64,000 bases of DNA from Winogradskyella psychrotolerans (lineage in GTDB: Bacteria > Bacteroidota > Bacteroidia > Flavobacteriales > Flavobacteriaceae): the NCBI RefSeq assembly GCF_018860545.1, contig NZ_JAHKPN010000012.1:62001-126000 (forward strand), read 5' to 3'. Position numbers and translations under genes: made by a program. Of the stretch, positions 16,269 through 25,816 are shown in pieces; positions within the stretch are counted from its first letter, which is position 1, and every line of letters starts with the position of its first letter. The notes beneath the pieces are model-generated. The model saw only the letters and a list, made by a program, of their open reading frames with translations, was not told the DNA's origin and searched no databases.

Positions 16269-17003
16269 ATGTTGAAAGCAGTAATTGTAGATGATGAACC
16301 AAAAGCTATCCAGAGTTTAATTTGGGAAATCAGCAATTTTAGTGATGAAATTGAAGTCATGGCTTCTTTTACTAATCCAGATAAAGCCTTAAAGTTTTTA
16401 AATACTAACACACCAGATTGTTTGTTTTTAGATGTACAAATGCCAACCATTGGGGGTTTTCAGTTTTTAGAGCAACTCAATGCCATTAACTTTGCTGTTG
16501 TAATTACCACAGCTTACGATGAATATGCTATAAAAGCTTTAAAACATGAAGCAACGGACTACTTATTAAAACCAATAGACTCAGACGATTTAAAAGATTG
16601 TATTTCAAAAATTAAAAAACATAGTGAACGCACAATTAACTCTTTTAAGTTAGAGCGTATGCTCGATAATTTTAATACACAATTTGATAAAAAGAAAATC
16701 ACTATTAATACCGATGGTAAATTACTCTTTTTAGATATTGACGATATTATATATATAGCGTCTGATGGTAATTACAGCACACTATATTTACAAAATCAAA
16801 AAAAAATTGTCATCACTAAAAAACTAAAAGAAGTTGATGCAATTTTGCCAGAGCACTATTTTTTTAGGATTCATAACTCTTACATTATAAACCTCAATAA
16901 GATAAAAGCGTTTATAAAAAATGAAGGCTATGTTATTATGGATAGTGATCATAAAATCCCTGTGGCAAGACAGCGAAAATCAGATTTTTTAGAAAAGCTA
17001 TAG
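16269..17003 (+). CDS. LytTR-type response regulator
   Basis: The 244-residue protein has a receiver domain at 1-120 (VIVDDEPKAIQSL; phosphoacceptor Asp in CLFLDVQMP; Thr/Ala switch in VVITTAYDEYAIKAL; Lys in DYLLKPID). The LytTR DNA-binding domain spans about 140-240 (DIIYIASDGNYSTLYLQ, YFFRIHNSYIINLNKIKAFIKNEG, IPVARQRKSDFLEKL). It would bind direct repeats at target promoters once phosphorylated by the kinase encoded 3 bases downstream. Targets are not visible here; autoregulation of the long upstream spacer is possible. Confidence 0.95.
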   Translation: MLKAVIVDDEPKAIQSLIWEISNFSDEIEVMASFTNPDKALKFLNTNTPDCLFLDVQMPTIGGFQFLEQLNAINFAVVITTAYDEYAIKALKHEATDYLLKPIDSDDLKDCISKIKKHSERTINSFKLERMLDNFNTQFDKKKITINTDGKLLFLDIDDIIYIASDGNYSTLYLQNQKKIVITKKLKEVDAILPEHYFFRIHNSYIINLNKIKAFIKNEGYVIMDSDHKIPVARQRKSDFLEKL

Positions 17004-17006
17004 TTT

Positions 17007-18959
17007 ATGACACATTTTTTTTCGCATAAGCTGATAAGCCTTTGCATCTTAATATTCCTATTTAGTTCTTATGGCTCTGCTCAATCAGAGAATTTTGAAA
17101 ATGCCCTTAATTATGTTCAAGAAAATAAGCCTTCACAGCACACTATCATAGATTCTCTTCTAAAACCATTTGATCGCGATAGTGCAAAAATGACACGCTT
17201 ATTAGATCTATCTAAAGAAGCTTCTTGGTATGAGGGAGCTAGTTATGCACTTAACGCTTTAGGTGTTATACAAAGAGACATCTCTAATTACGACGAATCT
17301 TTAAGGCTTCATCAGGAAGCTGAAATCTATGCAAATGAAGCAAAAAGTGACGAGTTGAAGATTATAAGTTTGAACATGATAGGTGTCGTTTACCGACGCA
17401 TGGACATTGTTAAGCTAGCACTGGACTATCATACAGAAGCCTTAAAGATTGCCTATTCTGTTATTACCCCATCCAAATCCATATCTCAAAGTATTGCCAT
17501 ATCTCAAAATAGTATTGGGAATATTTATTTGGCCTTAAAACAATATGATCTCGCCTTAAGTCAATTTAACAAGTCGCTTGCACTTGAAAAAGAAGCAGAC
17601 AACAAATTAGGATTAGCGATTAACTATCATAACATTGGTTATGCAGAAGAAGCTAAGGGATTATTAAATAAGGCCCTAACGAACTATCAGCTTTCACTAG
17701 ATTATAATAATATTATTGATTCTGAAATTGGTCGTGTGATTTGTTTTAACAGCATAGGTCGTGTTTATCTAAAACAAAGTAACTATACAGATGCCAAACC
17801 AATTATTTTAGAAGCCTTAGAAAAGGCATTAAAGTTAGACGACCAATATTATATAACAGCTTCATACCTCAACCTTGGACAACTAGAAAAAGAAACCAAT
17901 CAACTTGACATTGCTGAAAAACACCTAAAAAAAGCCCTAAACATTGCTAATTCCTATAATTTAAAATCATCTATTGCTGAATCCAGTAAATTATTATCTG
18001 AAATTAACCAAAAGAATGGAAATTTTGAAAACGCCTTAAAGTATTACCAAGATGCTGTTGAAATAGAAAACACCTTTCTAACGGAACAAAACCTGCAGTA
18101 TGTTAATGATATTGCGATGGAATATGAAAATGAAAATAAAAACAATCAAATAAAAGCTTTAGCCATAGAGAATGAAGCCGTACGATTACGATTAGAGCGG
18201 AATAAACAAATCTTATTATACACATCATTACTCCTTGGCGCTATTGGCATTGCCCTTTTTATTATACATAGAACAAAAGCTTTAAAACGCGACAAGCACA
18301 TCTTAACATTGGAACAAGATATGTTACGAAGCCAAATGAATCCGCATTTTATTTTTAATTCGCTGAATTCCATTAAACTTTACATTATTAATAATGATAA
18401 AACCAATGCGGTTTATTATCTCAATAAGTTTTCGAAATTAATTCGAAAGATTTTAATGGCTTCAAAAGAAAAAGAAACATCCCTCCATGATGAGCTTGAA
18501 ACTATGAAATTATATATGAATATTGAAAATATTCGATTTTCAAATGAAATAGATTTTAACATCAATGTAGATCCATCTATCAACACCGAAATCATCAAAC
18601 TTCCATCTTTAGTCCTTCAACCCTTTTTAGAAAATTCGTTATGGCACGGTTTATCTTCAAAATCGAATAATAAAAAAATAGACTTAAAGGTTACTAAGAA
18701 ATCATCAAAATTTATAACTGTAGAAATTACCGACAACGGCATTGGTCGATTAGCATCGAAAGAAATTAATGATAAAAAACGGTTAGAACGAAACTCAGTT
18801 GGAATCGATATCACCAAAGCACGATTAGCTAATTTCTCAGAAGCTTTCGAAGATTCTTACACCTTAGAAATTGTAGATTTATACGACGACAAAACCCCTT
18901 CCGGAACGAAAATAATTTTACAAATTCCTATAAAACTGAAAAATCAAATAATGGCTTAA
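17007..18959 (+). CDS. LytS-type sensor histidine kinase with periplasmic TPR domain
   Basis: The 650-residue protein has a signal peptide (LISLCILIFLFSSYGSAQ) and about six tetratricopeptide repeats between residues 60 and 365 (for example AISQNSIGNIYLALKQYDLALSQFNKSLALEKE). One transmembrane helix lies at about 398-418 (LLYTSLLLGAIGIALFIIH), followed by a coiled linker. The His_kinase domain has the phosphoacceptor box RSQMNPHFIFNSLNSIKLYI, an N-box-like SLVLQPFLENSLWHGL and a DNGIGR G-box. The TPR sensor would sit in the periplasm and bind a protein or peptide. It forms an operon with the LytTR regulator. The stimulus is unknown. Confidence 0.93.
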   Translation: MTHFFSHKLISLCILIFLFSSYGSAQSENFENALNYVQENKPSQHTIIDSLLKPFDRDSAKMTRLLDLSKEASWYEGASYALNALGVIQRDISNYDESLRLHQEAEIYANEAKSDELKIISLNMIGVVYRRMDIVKLALDYHTEALKIAYSVITPSKSISQSIAISQNSIGNIYLALKQYDLALSQFNKSLALEKEADNKLGLAINYHNIGYAEEAKGLLNKALTNYQLSLDYNNIIDSEIGRVICFNSIGRVYLKQSNYTDAKPIILEALEKALKLDDQYYITASYLNLGQLEKETNQLDIAEKHLKKALNIANSYNLKSSIAESSKLLSEINQKNGNFENALKYYQDAVEIENTFLTEQNLQYVNDIAMEYENENKNNQIKALAIENEAVRLRLERNKQILLYTSLLLGAIGIALFIIHRTKALKRDKHILTLEQDMLRSQMNPHFIFNSLNSIKLYIINNDKTNAVYYLNKFSKLIRKILMASKEKETSLHDELETMKLYMNIENIRFSNEIDFNINVDPSINTEIIKLPSLVLQPFLENSLWHGLSSKSNNKKIDLKVTKKSSKFITVEITDNGIGRLASKEINDKKRLERNSVGIDITKARLANFSEAFEDSYTLEIVDLYDDKTPSGTKIILQIPIKLKNQIMA

Positions 18960-19005
18960 CAAAAACTAATCTCGTTTTGATTAACCTTTGTTTTGGGATC
19001 CTACA

Positions 19006-19575
19006 TTATCGATTATAAGTCTCTGCAACCTTTTCCAATTCAGCGTACCAATCTTCACCAAACTTTCTAATCAATGCTTCTTTTACAAACTTATAAATTG
19101 GCACTTGTAATTCTTTGCCTAAAGCACAGGCATCATCACAAATTTCCCACTTATCATAATTAACCCCAGAGAATTCCGTGTATTCTTTAACTCGTATTGG
19201 GTATAAATGACAAGAGACCGGTTTCTTCCAAGAAATTTCTCCTTGGTTATACGCTTCTTCTATAGCGCAAAGTGCTGTTTTTTTCTCATCAAAAATGACA
19301 TAAGCACAATCTGCACCATTGATTAATGGTGTTTCAAAATCCCCAAAATCTGTAGTTATTGAAGTCCCTTGCGCATCAATAGCTGCAATACCTTCTTTTC
19401 TAAGAAATGGTTTAACTTTAGGATAAATATCTTCTAGTATTTTAACCTCCTCTTTATCTAAAGGAGCACCTGCATCTCCATCAATACAGCATGCACCTTT
19501 ACACGCTGAAAGATTACAAACAAAATCCTTTTCAATAATGTCTTCTGAGACTATAGTTTTTCCGAGTTGAAACAT
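19006..19575 (-). CDS. DUF3109 family cysteine-rich protein (YkgJ-like metal cluster)
   Basis: The start is ATG 19575 (MFQLGKTIVSEDIIEKDFVC); a longer frame adds 23 unrelated residues. The 189-residue soluble protein has the cysteine set FVCNLSACKGACCIDGDAG near residues 19-30, then ADCAYVIFDEKKTALCAIE, VSCHLYPIRV and CDDACALG. This Cys/His pattern is that of DUF3109, related to the YkgJ zinc- or iron-chelating family. The biochemical role is unknown. It overlaps no neighbour and is convergent with the two-component operon. Confidence 0.88.
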   Translation of the reverse strand: MFQLGKTIVSEDIIEKDFVCNLSACKGACCIDGDAGAPLDKEEVKILEDIYPKVKPFLRKEGIAAIDAQGTSITTDFGDFETPLINGADCAYVIFDEKKTALCAIEEAYNQGEISWKKPVSCHLYPIRVKEYTEFSGVNYDKWEICDDACALGKELQVPIYKFVKEALIRKFGEDWYAELEKVAETYNR

Positions 19576-19744
19576 GCGACAAAAATACTTAAACTTAACT
19601 GCAATTATGTATTGAAAATCTGTAATAATATCGCACCTTTGCAAAAAATTTCAAAACCCCAACACAAAACAACTATTAAATCTTTAACAATCAATTCATT
19701 ACTATTATTTTTTAAATTTACAATAGTTTTAAAACACGAAAAAA

Positions 19745-20326
19745 ATGCAACTTAATTTTAAAGAAATATTTACAGCTTTCATGATTCTTTTTGCGGTAAT
19801 TGATATCATTGGAAACATTCCAATTGTCATAGATTTGCGTAAAAAAGTTGGTCATATACAAAGTGGAAAGGCTTCTATAATAGCTGGTGTTATTATGGTC
19901 ATTTTTCTGTTTGTAGGAAAAAGCCTATTAAGTCTTATTGGTATTGACGTTAATTCATTTGCTGTTGCTGGTGCATTTGTCATCTTCTTTATTGCCTTAG
20001 AAATGGTTTTGGGCATCACGCTTTATAAAGATGATGAACACAGTGCAGTCACAGCCTCAGTTTTCCCATTGGCATTTCCGCTTATGGCAGGACCAGGAAC
20101 ATTAACTACCTTATTATCCTTACGTGCAGAATTTGCCATTGAAAACATAATCGTAGCTGTAATCAGTAATGTCGTCGTTATTTATATTGTACTTAAAACA
20201 TCATCAAAAATTGAGCGTCTTATCGGAGCCAACGGAATTAACATAATAAGAAAAATATTTGGTGTAATTTTGTTAGCCATAGCCGTAAAGCTATTTGCTC
20301 ATAACATTAAAGCATTATTGATGTAA
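19745..20326 (+). CDS. MarC family (UPF0056) integral membrane protein
   Basis: The 193-residue protein has six predicted membrane helices. It carries MarC signatures AVIDIIGNIPIVIDLRKKV in helix 1, AFVIFFIALEMVLGI in the middle and PLMAGPGTLTTLLSL in helix 4. The family's function is unresolved; the historical multiple-antibiotic-resistance link was not confirmed. The next gene starts 10 bases downstream, so the pair is likely co-transcribed. Confidence 0.92.
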   Translation: MQLNFKEIFTAFMILFAVIDIIGNIPIVIDLRKKVGHIQSGKASIIAGVIMVIFLFVGKSLLSLIGIDVNSFAVAGAFVIFFIALEMVLGITLYKDDEHSAVTASVFPLAFPLMAGPGTLTTLLSLRAEFAIENIIVAVISNVVVIYIVLKTSSKIERLIGANGINIIRKIFGVILLAIAVKLFAHNIKALLM

Positions 20327-20336
20327 AATTTTAAAT

Positions 20337-20543
20337 ATGAAGGTACTCACACTTATTCTATCGATTATTGCAATAGCACTCATTATTTTTAATGCAACAA
20401 AGCTAAATTTTAATGCCCTCCTAGAAGGGGAAAGTCAAACAGCCTTAATTACAATTGCAGCGGCTCTTTGTGCATTAGTCCTGTTGCAAATCCTTAGAAT
20501 TTCTAAGAAGATTGAAAAGCTTTCTAAAAAAAATAGAGCCTAA
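20337..20543 (+). CDS. Small two-helix membrane protein, 68 aa, hypothetical
   Basis: The sequence is MKVLTLILSIIAIALIIFNA, a short loop with acidic residues, then TALITIAAALCALVLLQILR and a basic tail (KKIEKLSKKNRA). Two membrane helices with both ends on the cytoplasmic side are predicted. It follows marC by 10 bases and is probably in the same transcript. No family is recognised. Confidence 0.7.
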   Translation: MKVLTLILSIIAIALIIFNATKLNFNALLEGESQTALITIAAALCALVLLQILRISKKIEKLSKKNRA

Positions 20544-20576
20544 TCCAGCTAACTCAAAATAGTGGTAATTAGGCTC
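20536..20576 (-). terminator. Intrinsic terminator of the DUF6252-like lipoprotein gene
   Basis: A 9-bp stem GAGCCTAAT / ATTAGGCTC with a 23-base loop is followed on the reverse strand by TATTTTTTTT. It overlaps the last codons of the convergent small membrane protein gene. Confidence 0.7.
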
Positions 20577-20598
20577 ATTACGCTTAAAATAGCTTTAC

Positions 20599-21069
20599 TT
20601 AATTTAAACTGTAAGTCACTTCAAAAGTCCCCTCAGTAAAACTATAAGTTGTACCTCCTGTGAGTATTGGATCTCCAACAAAGTTAAAAGTACCAGATAC
20701 TTTTTGAGTCTCTGTATTATGAGCTGTAATTGTAATGCTACCGCTACTCGACAGAGCACTATCACCATTACTAGCATCGTAGCTAGCCACAAACTGTGTG
20801 TCTGCAACGGCAAACGTATCTCCCGCTTCTGCACTAATAGGAAAATTAATAACCACATTATCACCATTAGACTCACTACCACTTATTGTAATAGTAGAGC
20901 CTATTACTGTAATTAATCCGTTAACAAACTGCGGATTATAATCTGTTCCATTGATTTTCACAGAAAACAAATTATTATTAGAAGGTTCCGAAGGAGAATC
21001 GTCATCTCCACCGCATGATGTTGCTAAGAACGCAAATGCCATAAATAAAATTGTTTGTAATACTTTCAT
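20599..21069 (-). CDS. Small lipoprotein, DUF6252-like
   Basis: The 156-residue protein begins MKVLQTILFMAFAFLATSCGGDDD, a lipoprotein signal with Cys19 and the GGDDD surface-export run. The mature domain starts NLFSVKINGTDYNPQFVNG and ends KVSGTFNFVGD plus SFTEGTFEVTYSLN. This is the pattern of a small beta-barrel-like lipoprotein domain frequent in Flavobacteriia (DUF6252, from memory). It is a single gene, divergent from the sigma-factor operon. Function is unknown. Confidence 0.75.
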   Translation of the reverse strand: MKVLQTILFMAFAFLATSCGGDDDSPSEPSNNNLFSVKINGTDYNPQFVNGLITVIGSTITISGSESNGDNVVINFPISAEAGDTFAVADTQFVASYDASNGDSALSSSGSITITAHNTETQKVSGTFNFVGDPILTGGTTYSFTEGTFEVTYSLN

Positions 21070-21180
21070 TTTTAAAATAGGTTTTAAATTAATAGTTCTT
21101 CCATTTATGACATGTAATTAAAAAGGTAAACATCATAAAGCACAATTATTTAAAAATATTTTCATTACAATTGTTTTTTC

Positions 21181-21188
21181 TAACTTTG
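21181..21188 (+). promoter_or_regulatory. -7 box of the sigma-factor operon promoter
   Basis: TAACTTTG matches the Bacteroidota -7 consensus TAnnTTTG and lies 28 bases before the sigma-factor ATG. No TTG is seen at the usual -33 distance, so the promoter may need an activator or an alternative sigma factor. Confidence 0.4.
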
Positions 21189-21216
21189 AGTTTACTTTTT
21201 AGTCTCTAACGCATTA

Positions 21217-21756
21217 ATGAATAAAGAACCTACACTAGAAGATCTTTTAAAGGATAAGGATAATGCCTTTGAACTTCTTTATAAAAACTATAAAGGTGAT
21301 TTTGTAGCTTTTGGTAGAAAGTTCTCATTAAAGGACAATGAAATCGTAGATATTTACCAAGACAGTTTTTTAAGTCTTTATGAAAATTTATTGAATGGAA
21401 AAATAACAGCATTTACAAGTAGTATAAAAACCTACTTATTTAGTATTGGCAAGTTTAAGATTTATGAGCACCTCAGAGCACATTCTAAATTAAATATTAT
21501 TGATGCACCCATTAATGAAGAAATTACTCTTGAGGATTTAACTTTAGAAAATGAAGTATTATCTGAGCGAGAACAGCTCGTAAAAGCAAATTTTAAAAAA
21601 CTAGGCAAACAATGCCAGCGCATTTTAGAACTTTTTTATTTTAAAGGGAATACCTTAAAAGACATAAAAGAGATTGAGAACTATGATAAAACAGATGTTG
21701 TAAAAAGCCTAAAATCGAGATGTTTAAAAAAACTAAAACATCTCGTAAATGCATAG
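21217..21756 (+). CDS. ECF-type RNA polymerase sigma factor
   Basis: The 179-residue protein has sigma region 2 at about 20-90 (AFELLYKNYKGDFVAFGRKF, NEIVDIYQDSFLSLYENL, IKTYLFSIGKFKIYEHLR). Region 4 at about 115-175 is LVKANFKKLGKQCQRILELFYF, followed by LKDIKEIENYDKTDVVKSLKSRCLKKLKHLV, a helix-turn-helix. Regions 1 and 3 are missing, as in the ECF group. The stop overlaps the region 1 base before the next ATG, so translation of the membrane TPR protein is probably coupled. That neighbour is the natural anti-sigma candidate. Targets probably include the four downstream genes. Confidence 0.9.
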   Translation: MNKEPTLEDLLKDKDNAFELLYKNYKGDFVAFGRKFSLKDNEIVDIYQDSFLSLYENLLNGKITAFTSSIKTYLFSIGKFKIYEHLRAHSKLNIIDAPINEEITLEDLTLENEVLSEREQLVKANFKKLGKQCQRILELFYFKGNTLKDIKEIENYDKTDVVKSLKSRCLKKLKHLVNA

Positions 21757-21757
21757 T

Positions 21758-22465
21758 ATGAAAAACGAAGAATTAATAGCACTTTATTTTGATGGTAAAC
21801 TCAATGCCAATCAAAAAACCTTGTTTGATAAATTAATGTCAACAGATGCTGAATTCAGAGCACAGGTTGAATTTGAAAAACAAACAAAAACAGCTATTAT
21901 TTCAATAAAAAAAGATGATCTAAAACGAAAGCTTCAACAACTAGAAGCTCCCAAAAAACGTTTTAATTATTATGCAATAGCCATTGCAGCCTCATTAATT
22001 ATAGCCCTAGGCATCTTTAGCCTACTTCAACCAAGAGAGAATTTTTCAAATGAACAATTATTTGCAGAATATTTTCAACCTTATGCTAATGTCATAACTC
22101 CTACATCTCGTGGCAATGAAAACACAGATACAAAAACAGAGGCTTTTGTTTATTACGATGCGCATAATTATAAAGTAGCAGCAGAGAAGTTTCATACCTT
22201 ATTTAATACAACGAACACCTCTTATTATCTATTTTATGAGGCTATATGTGAATTGCAATTAGGCAACACACAAAATGCTATTAATTTATTTGAACAACAT
22301 AAAGGCTACGAGGATAAATTAGCAACTCATCGCAATTGGTATTTGGCTTTAGCGTATTTAAAAAGCGACAATATCAAAGACGCTAAAGTTTTACTACAGG
22401 CTATTACAACCAAAAAGTCCTATAAATACAAGGCTGCAGATGCCATTCTTAAAAAAATAAAATAA
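21758..22465 (+). CDS. Single-pass membrane TPR protein, probable anti-sigma factor
   Basis: The start is ATG 21758 (MKNEELIALYFDGKLNANQK); an ATG 9 bases upstream overlaps the sigma stop. Residues 1-65 form a cytoplasmic segment with the EL-IALYFDGKL-N...F---M-TD-EFRAQVEFE pattern of anti-sigma/zinc-less domains. A transmembrane helix spans about 69-90 (YAIAIAASLIIALGIFSLL). A periplasmic region of about 145 residues follows with TPR-like repeats (AAEKFHTLFNTTNTSYYLFYEAICELQLGNTQNAINLFEQ). The arrangement equals that of Bacteroidota anti-sigma proteins. It is translationally linked to the sigma gene. The anti-sigma role is inferred from topology and position. Confidence 0.75.
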   Translation: MKNEELIALYFDGKLNANQKTLFDKLMSTDAEFRAQVEFEKQTKTAIISIKKDDLKRKLQQLEAPKKRFNYYAIAIAASLIIALGIFSLLQPRENFSNEQLFAEYFQPYANVITPTSRGNENTDTKTEAFVYYDAHNYKVAAEKFHTLFNTTNTSYYLFYEAICELQLGNTQNAINLFEQHKGYEDKLATHRNWYLALAYLKSDNIKDAKVLLQAITTKKSYKYKAADAILKKIK

Positions 22466-22516
22466 ACAGGTTTACCTTTTTATAAAGTTGACATTAATAG
22501 GAAAACAAATTCTATT

Positions 22517-23449
22517 ATGGAACAATTTATTTTAAAGAAAACTATTTTATACCTTTCAATTATTCTAGTAGCTTTTAATTGTAGTAGCGATGATGACGGT
22601 AAATTAGAAGAATCTGAATCCAACGTTAAGCTAAAAAAATTCACTAGCACTATCAGTGGTTTTATTAATACTTCAGAAACAAGTGAAATATATTATTTAA
22701 ACAATGGAAAGCCTCAAGCCATATTAGATCCTTATGGTAATGTACTCTCTGTTATTTATGAAGGTGACAAACTTTTCAAGTTTGCAAATAACACCTACAC
22801 TTTTGATACCGAGAATCGTTTAAAAACGATAACCAATTTAGATTATGGTATTTGCACACTTCATTACAATAGTCAAAATCTATTAATAAGGCAAGAGATT
22901 GTTGCACCTAACTCAATAGGTAGCACAGAAGAATTACATATTACTAGAGACTTATTGTATGATGATAATAATCAAATTACTGAAATATTAGAGACTGAAA
23001 CTAATAATTATAGAATAGACAAATATGTATTAGAATACAACAATGATGAACAGTTAACCAATTATGAAATTTTTATTTCTGAACAAAGTAACACACCTTT
23101 AGAATTAATTGAAGAAGTAGAAATCACCTATGATTCTTCAAGAAATCCCTTAGTACCAATTTATAACAATCTGGATTTAAATAATTCTATTTCCATGATT
23201 ACTCTAAAAGAACTAGCACCATCGTTTTTGTCTAATACTGCTTTTGGTCACTACGATGGCTTTAAAATCAATTACGTACCTCAAAACAATATTTTAAGTA
23301 CCATTGTTTCTTCGCCGTTTAACGAAACGTTGAGTGAAAATTATTCTTACAATTTAATAGATGATTACCCTAGCTCTTCAGAAGTCAATATATCTGGCGG
23401 TTTTTTTTCTTATTCAGCTGAGATCCTTTGGGAATATACTACAGATTGA
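22517..23449 (+). CDS. Lipoprotein with RHS-like beta repeats, hypothetical
   Basis: The 310-residue protein has a lipoprotein signal (LYLSIILVAFNCSSDDDG, Cys near residue 22). The body contains segments such as YLNNGKPQAILDPYGNVLSVIYEGDKLFKF, YTFDTENRLKTITNLDYG and LEYNNDEQLTNYEIF. These resemble YD/RHS-type beta-strand repeats in which the chain records D-x-x-x-N-x-I-T-x-I units. It is probably surface-exposed and bound to the outer membrane. It lies 51 bases after the TPR gene with no terminator between. No enzymatic motif is seen. Confidence 0.65.
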   Translation: MEQFILKKTILYLSIILVAFNCSSDDDGKLEESESNVKLKKFTSTISGFINTSETSEIYYLNNGKPQAILDPYGNVLSVIYEGDKLFKFANNTYTFDTENRLKTITNLDYGICTLHYNSQNLLIRQEIVAPNSIGSTEELHITRDLLYDDNNQITEILETETNNYRIDKYVLEYNNDEQLTNYEIFISEQSNTPLELIEEVEITYDSSRNPLVPIYNNLDLNNSISMITLKELAPSFLSNTAFGHYDGFKINYVPQNNILSTIVSSPFNETLSENYSYNLIDDYPSSSEVNISGGFFSYSAEILWEYTTD

Positions 23450-23486
23450 AGCCAACTCTTTTTTTTATTAATCAATACAACCAACA

Positions 23487-24146
23487 ATGAAAACAATTTT
23501 ATTTAAATCAAAATTAATACGCTTATTTATAGCTTTTTTAATTTTCGCATCGTGCAGTAAAGATGATGAATCCTCAACGGTTGATATACCTACGGTAAAT
23601 TATACTGCGACTAACTTTGATGCTACATTTTTTCAAACAGGTAACTCAACCGCACCTATTATAGATTGGAATGGAGACCAAGGTACATTTTCTCTATCAG
23701 CACCACTAGCAGGATTAAATATTGATAGCATCAACGGTATATTGAGCTGGGACAAAACGCTACCGATTGGCATTCACAATCTACAGGTTATAATAACAAA
23801 TAGTGCAGGTCAAACCGTAAAGAATATCACTTTGAGTAATCCACTTCAAGGTGTTTTCACGGGTTTTATTATTAATGGCAATAGTGAGTACTTAGAAATG
23901 GAATTTTTCTCAGACGGTACAATAATAGTTAAATTAGAAGACTCTGGCAGTCCACCAACGGCATATGGCACATGGACTAAAAATAATACAACCATAATTG
24001 CAAACCTCACCAATCCGGAAAACGGGGTACAAGCATCATTTTCAGGCACTTTAACCATTGACACAACTGCTAAGTACACAGGTAATTTGTATAGCAATCC
24101 TAACTTAACAGATCCATTAGGTGTTTTTGAAGTGGTCCTACATTAA
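23487..24146 (+). CDS. Lipoprotein with cadherin/Ig-like putative domain, hypothetical
   Basis: The 219-residue protein has signal LIRLFIAFLIFASCSKDDE with a lipobox Cys. Residues about 45-115 resemble an Ig/cadherin-like domain (GTFSLSAPLAGLNIDSINGILSWDKTLPIGIHNLQVIITNSAGQTVKNITL), a pattern common in bacterial surface proteins. The rest (VFTGFIINGNSEYLEMEFFSDGTIIVKLEDSG) is beta-rich and resembles small ligand-binding lipoproteins. It lies 37 bases after the preceding lipoprotein and 20 bases before the ELWxxDGT gene, so it is part of the same operon. Confidence 0.65.
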   Translation: MKTILFKSKLIRLFIAFLIFASCSKDDESSTVDIPTVNYTATNFDATFFQTGNSTAPIIDWNGDQGTFSLSAPLAGLNIDSINGILSWDKTLPIGIHNLQVIITNSAGQTVKNITLSNPLQGVFTGFIINGNSEYLEMEFFSDGTIIVKLEDSGSPPTAYGTWTKNNTTIIANLTNPENGVQASFSGTLTIDTTAKYTGNLYSNPNLTDPLGVFEVVLH

Positions 24147-24166
24147 ACAAATAAAATTAATTAAAT

Positions 24167-25789
24167 ATGAAATATTTATACATCATTATTACTTTCTCTG
24201 TGCTAAGTATGCAAAATACAAAAGCACAAACTGCAGATTATTTTTTAACAATTAATACTACAAGCGCAACCAATTTAACTATAGACACAGGTATTGAATT
24301 TAATGGTTACAGATATTTCAGTGCTACTAAAAACTTTACCGAAAGCACTATTTGGAAAACAAATGGAACTGAAATTGGCACATCCGATTTTATAAACTCT
24401 AATGACATTACTAGTGCTAGTCCAATATTTGTTTTCAACAATGAATTATACTATAATGCCTTTCAACTAGGAGAAACCGTAGTTTATAAAACAAATGGAG
24501 CTATCAAAACTCCGTTTCTTCAAGAAGACACAGAATCTCCAGTCGTTGGTTTTGATAACAGAAGCGTTGCCATTTTAGACACCAACTTTGTATTTAGACA
24601 TGGAACAATAACTACGGGCTATGAACTATATATTAGTGATGGTACACCCAACAGCCCAATACTTTTAAAAGACATAAGACCAGGCACTTCATCTAGTCAA
24701 CCCAATTATTTCACAAAAATTGGTGACGACAAAGTGGTATTTACAGCTAATGATGGCACCAACGGCATAGAACTTTGGGTTACGGATGGCACAAACGCTG
24801 GTACACTGTTAGTAAAAGATATTAATACTTCAGGGAATTCTTTTATAAATGGACTAACCAGTTTTAATGGCAAAGCCTATTTTAGTTTAGGGAATGATAT
24901 CTGGGAAACTGATGGTACCGAAGCAGGAACTGAAATATTTTTAAATCTTAGAATGGATAGCAATTCTGAATACCCGTTTTATGAATATAATAACGAACTT
25001 TATTTTACAGCTTACGACACCTCATTCAATTTTGTAGACCTTTGGAAAACCGACGGAACAGTTGCTGGAAGCACAATTTTAACCAGCGAACTAAACTATG
25101 CTGATGTATTTCAAAGAACAAATAATTACTTGTTTTTTGCTGCAAATACAGACGCAAACGGCTATGAGCTTTGGAGAACAAATGGCACACCCGGAGGCAC
25201 GCTGTTAACTAGAGATATAAATCCAGGACCAGAAGACAGTTTGGTCGGCGAACCCTCATTAGGCAACGGCGGAAATTTATTGTTTTTTGAAGCTACTTTT
25301 TATGATGATGATCCCAATATAGAAGCCGATTTAAGTGGAGAGTTGTGGTCATCTAATGGCACAGAAACTGGCACACTGCTTAATACAACAATAAACCCTT
25401 CAAGTGGACGAGGACAACCAGACAAATTTTTCAATACAAATGGCAAGCTCATTTTTCAGGCCAACGGAGATGGTAGTGGTGCGAGCAATTCAAATCAAGG
25501 TATTGACTTATGGATTACAAATGCTAACCTGTTGTCTATAGAAGAAAATGAACCATCTCTAACCAACTTTTTATTATACCCAAATCCAAGTTCAGATACT
25601 ATCGCCATAAAAGATTTAAATAATACAATTAACGAAATAGCCATATTCTCTCTTGAAGGCAGAAAAGTTAAAACCATTACTTCTAATTTTCAAGCTATTT
25701 CCGTAAAAGACCTATCTGCTGGCACTTATTTGGCATCTATAAAACTGAATGATGGAAAACACAATACTTTAAAGTTTTTAAAACAGTAA
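24167..25789 (+). CDS. Secreted ELWxxDGT-repeat protein with T9SS sorting domain
   Basis: The 540-residue protein has a signal peptide (YLYIIITFSVLSMQNTKAQ). At least six ELWxTDGT-type repeats follow (ELYISDGTPNSPILLKDIRPGTSSS, ELWVTDGTNAGTLLVKDIN, DIWETDGTEAGT, DLWKTDGTVAGS, ELWRTNGTPGGTLLTRDINPG, ELWSSNGTETGT), predicting a beta-propeller. Residues about 465-540 are a type A T9SS sorting domain (LLYPNPSSDTIAIKDL, ISVKDLSAGTYLASIKLNDGKHNTLKFLKQ). It is exported through the type IX system, probably as a surface or secreted adhesin-like protein. It is the last gene of the sigma-factor operon; a terminator follows at 25817. Confidence 0.88.
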   Translation: MKYLYIIITFSVLSMQNTKAQTADYFLTINTTSATNLTIDTGIEFNGYRYFSATKNFTESTIWKTNGTEIGTSDFINSNDITSASPIFVFNNELYYNAFQLGETVVYKTNGAIKTPFLQEDTESPVVGFDNRSVAILDTNFVFRHGTITTGYELYISDGTPNSPILLKDIRPGTSSSQPNYFTKIGDDKVVFTANDGTNGIELWVTDGTNAGTLLVKDINTSGNSFINGLTSFNGKAYFSLGNDIWETDGTEAGTEIFLNLRMDSNSEYPFYEYNNELYFTAYDTSFNFVDLWKTDGTVAGSTILTSELNYADVFQRTNNYLFFAANTDANGYELWRTNGTPGGTLLTRDINPGPEDSLVGEPSLGNGGNLLFFEATFYDDDPNIEADLSGELWSSNGTETGTLLNTTINPSSGRGQPDKFFNTNGKLIFQANGDGSGASNSNQGIDLWITNANLLSIEENEPSLTNFLLYPNPSSDTIAIKDLNNTINEIAIFSLEGRKVKTITSNFQAISVKDLSAGTYLASIKLNDGKHNTLKFLKQ

Positions 25790-25816
25790 AAATCCAACTT
25801 ATAAAATTTCAGTTAT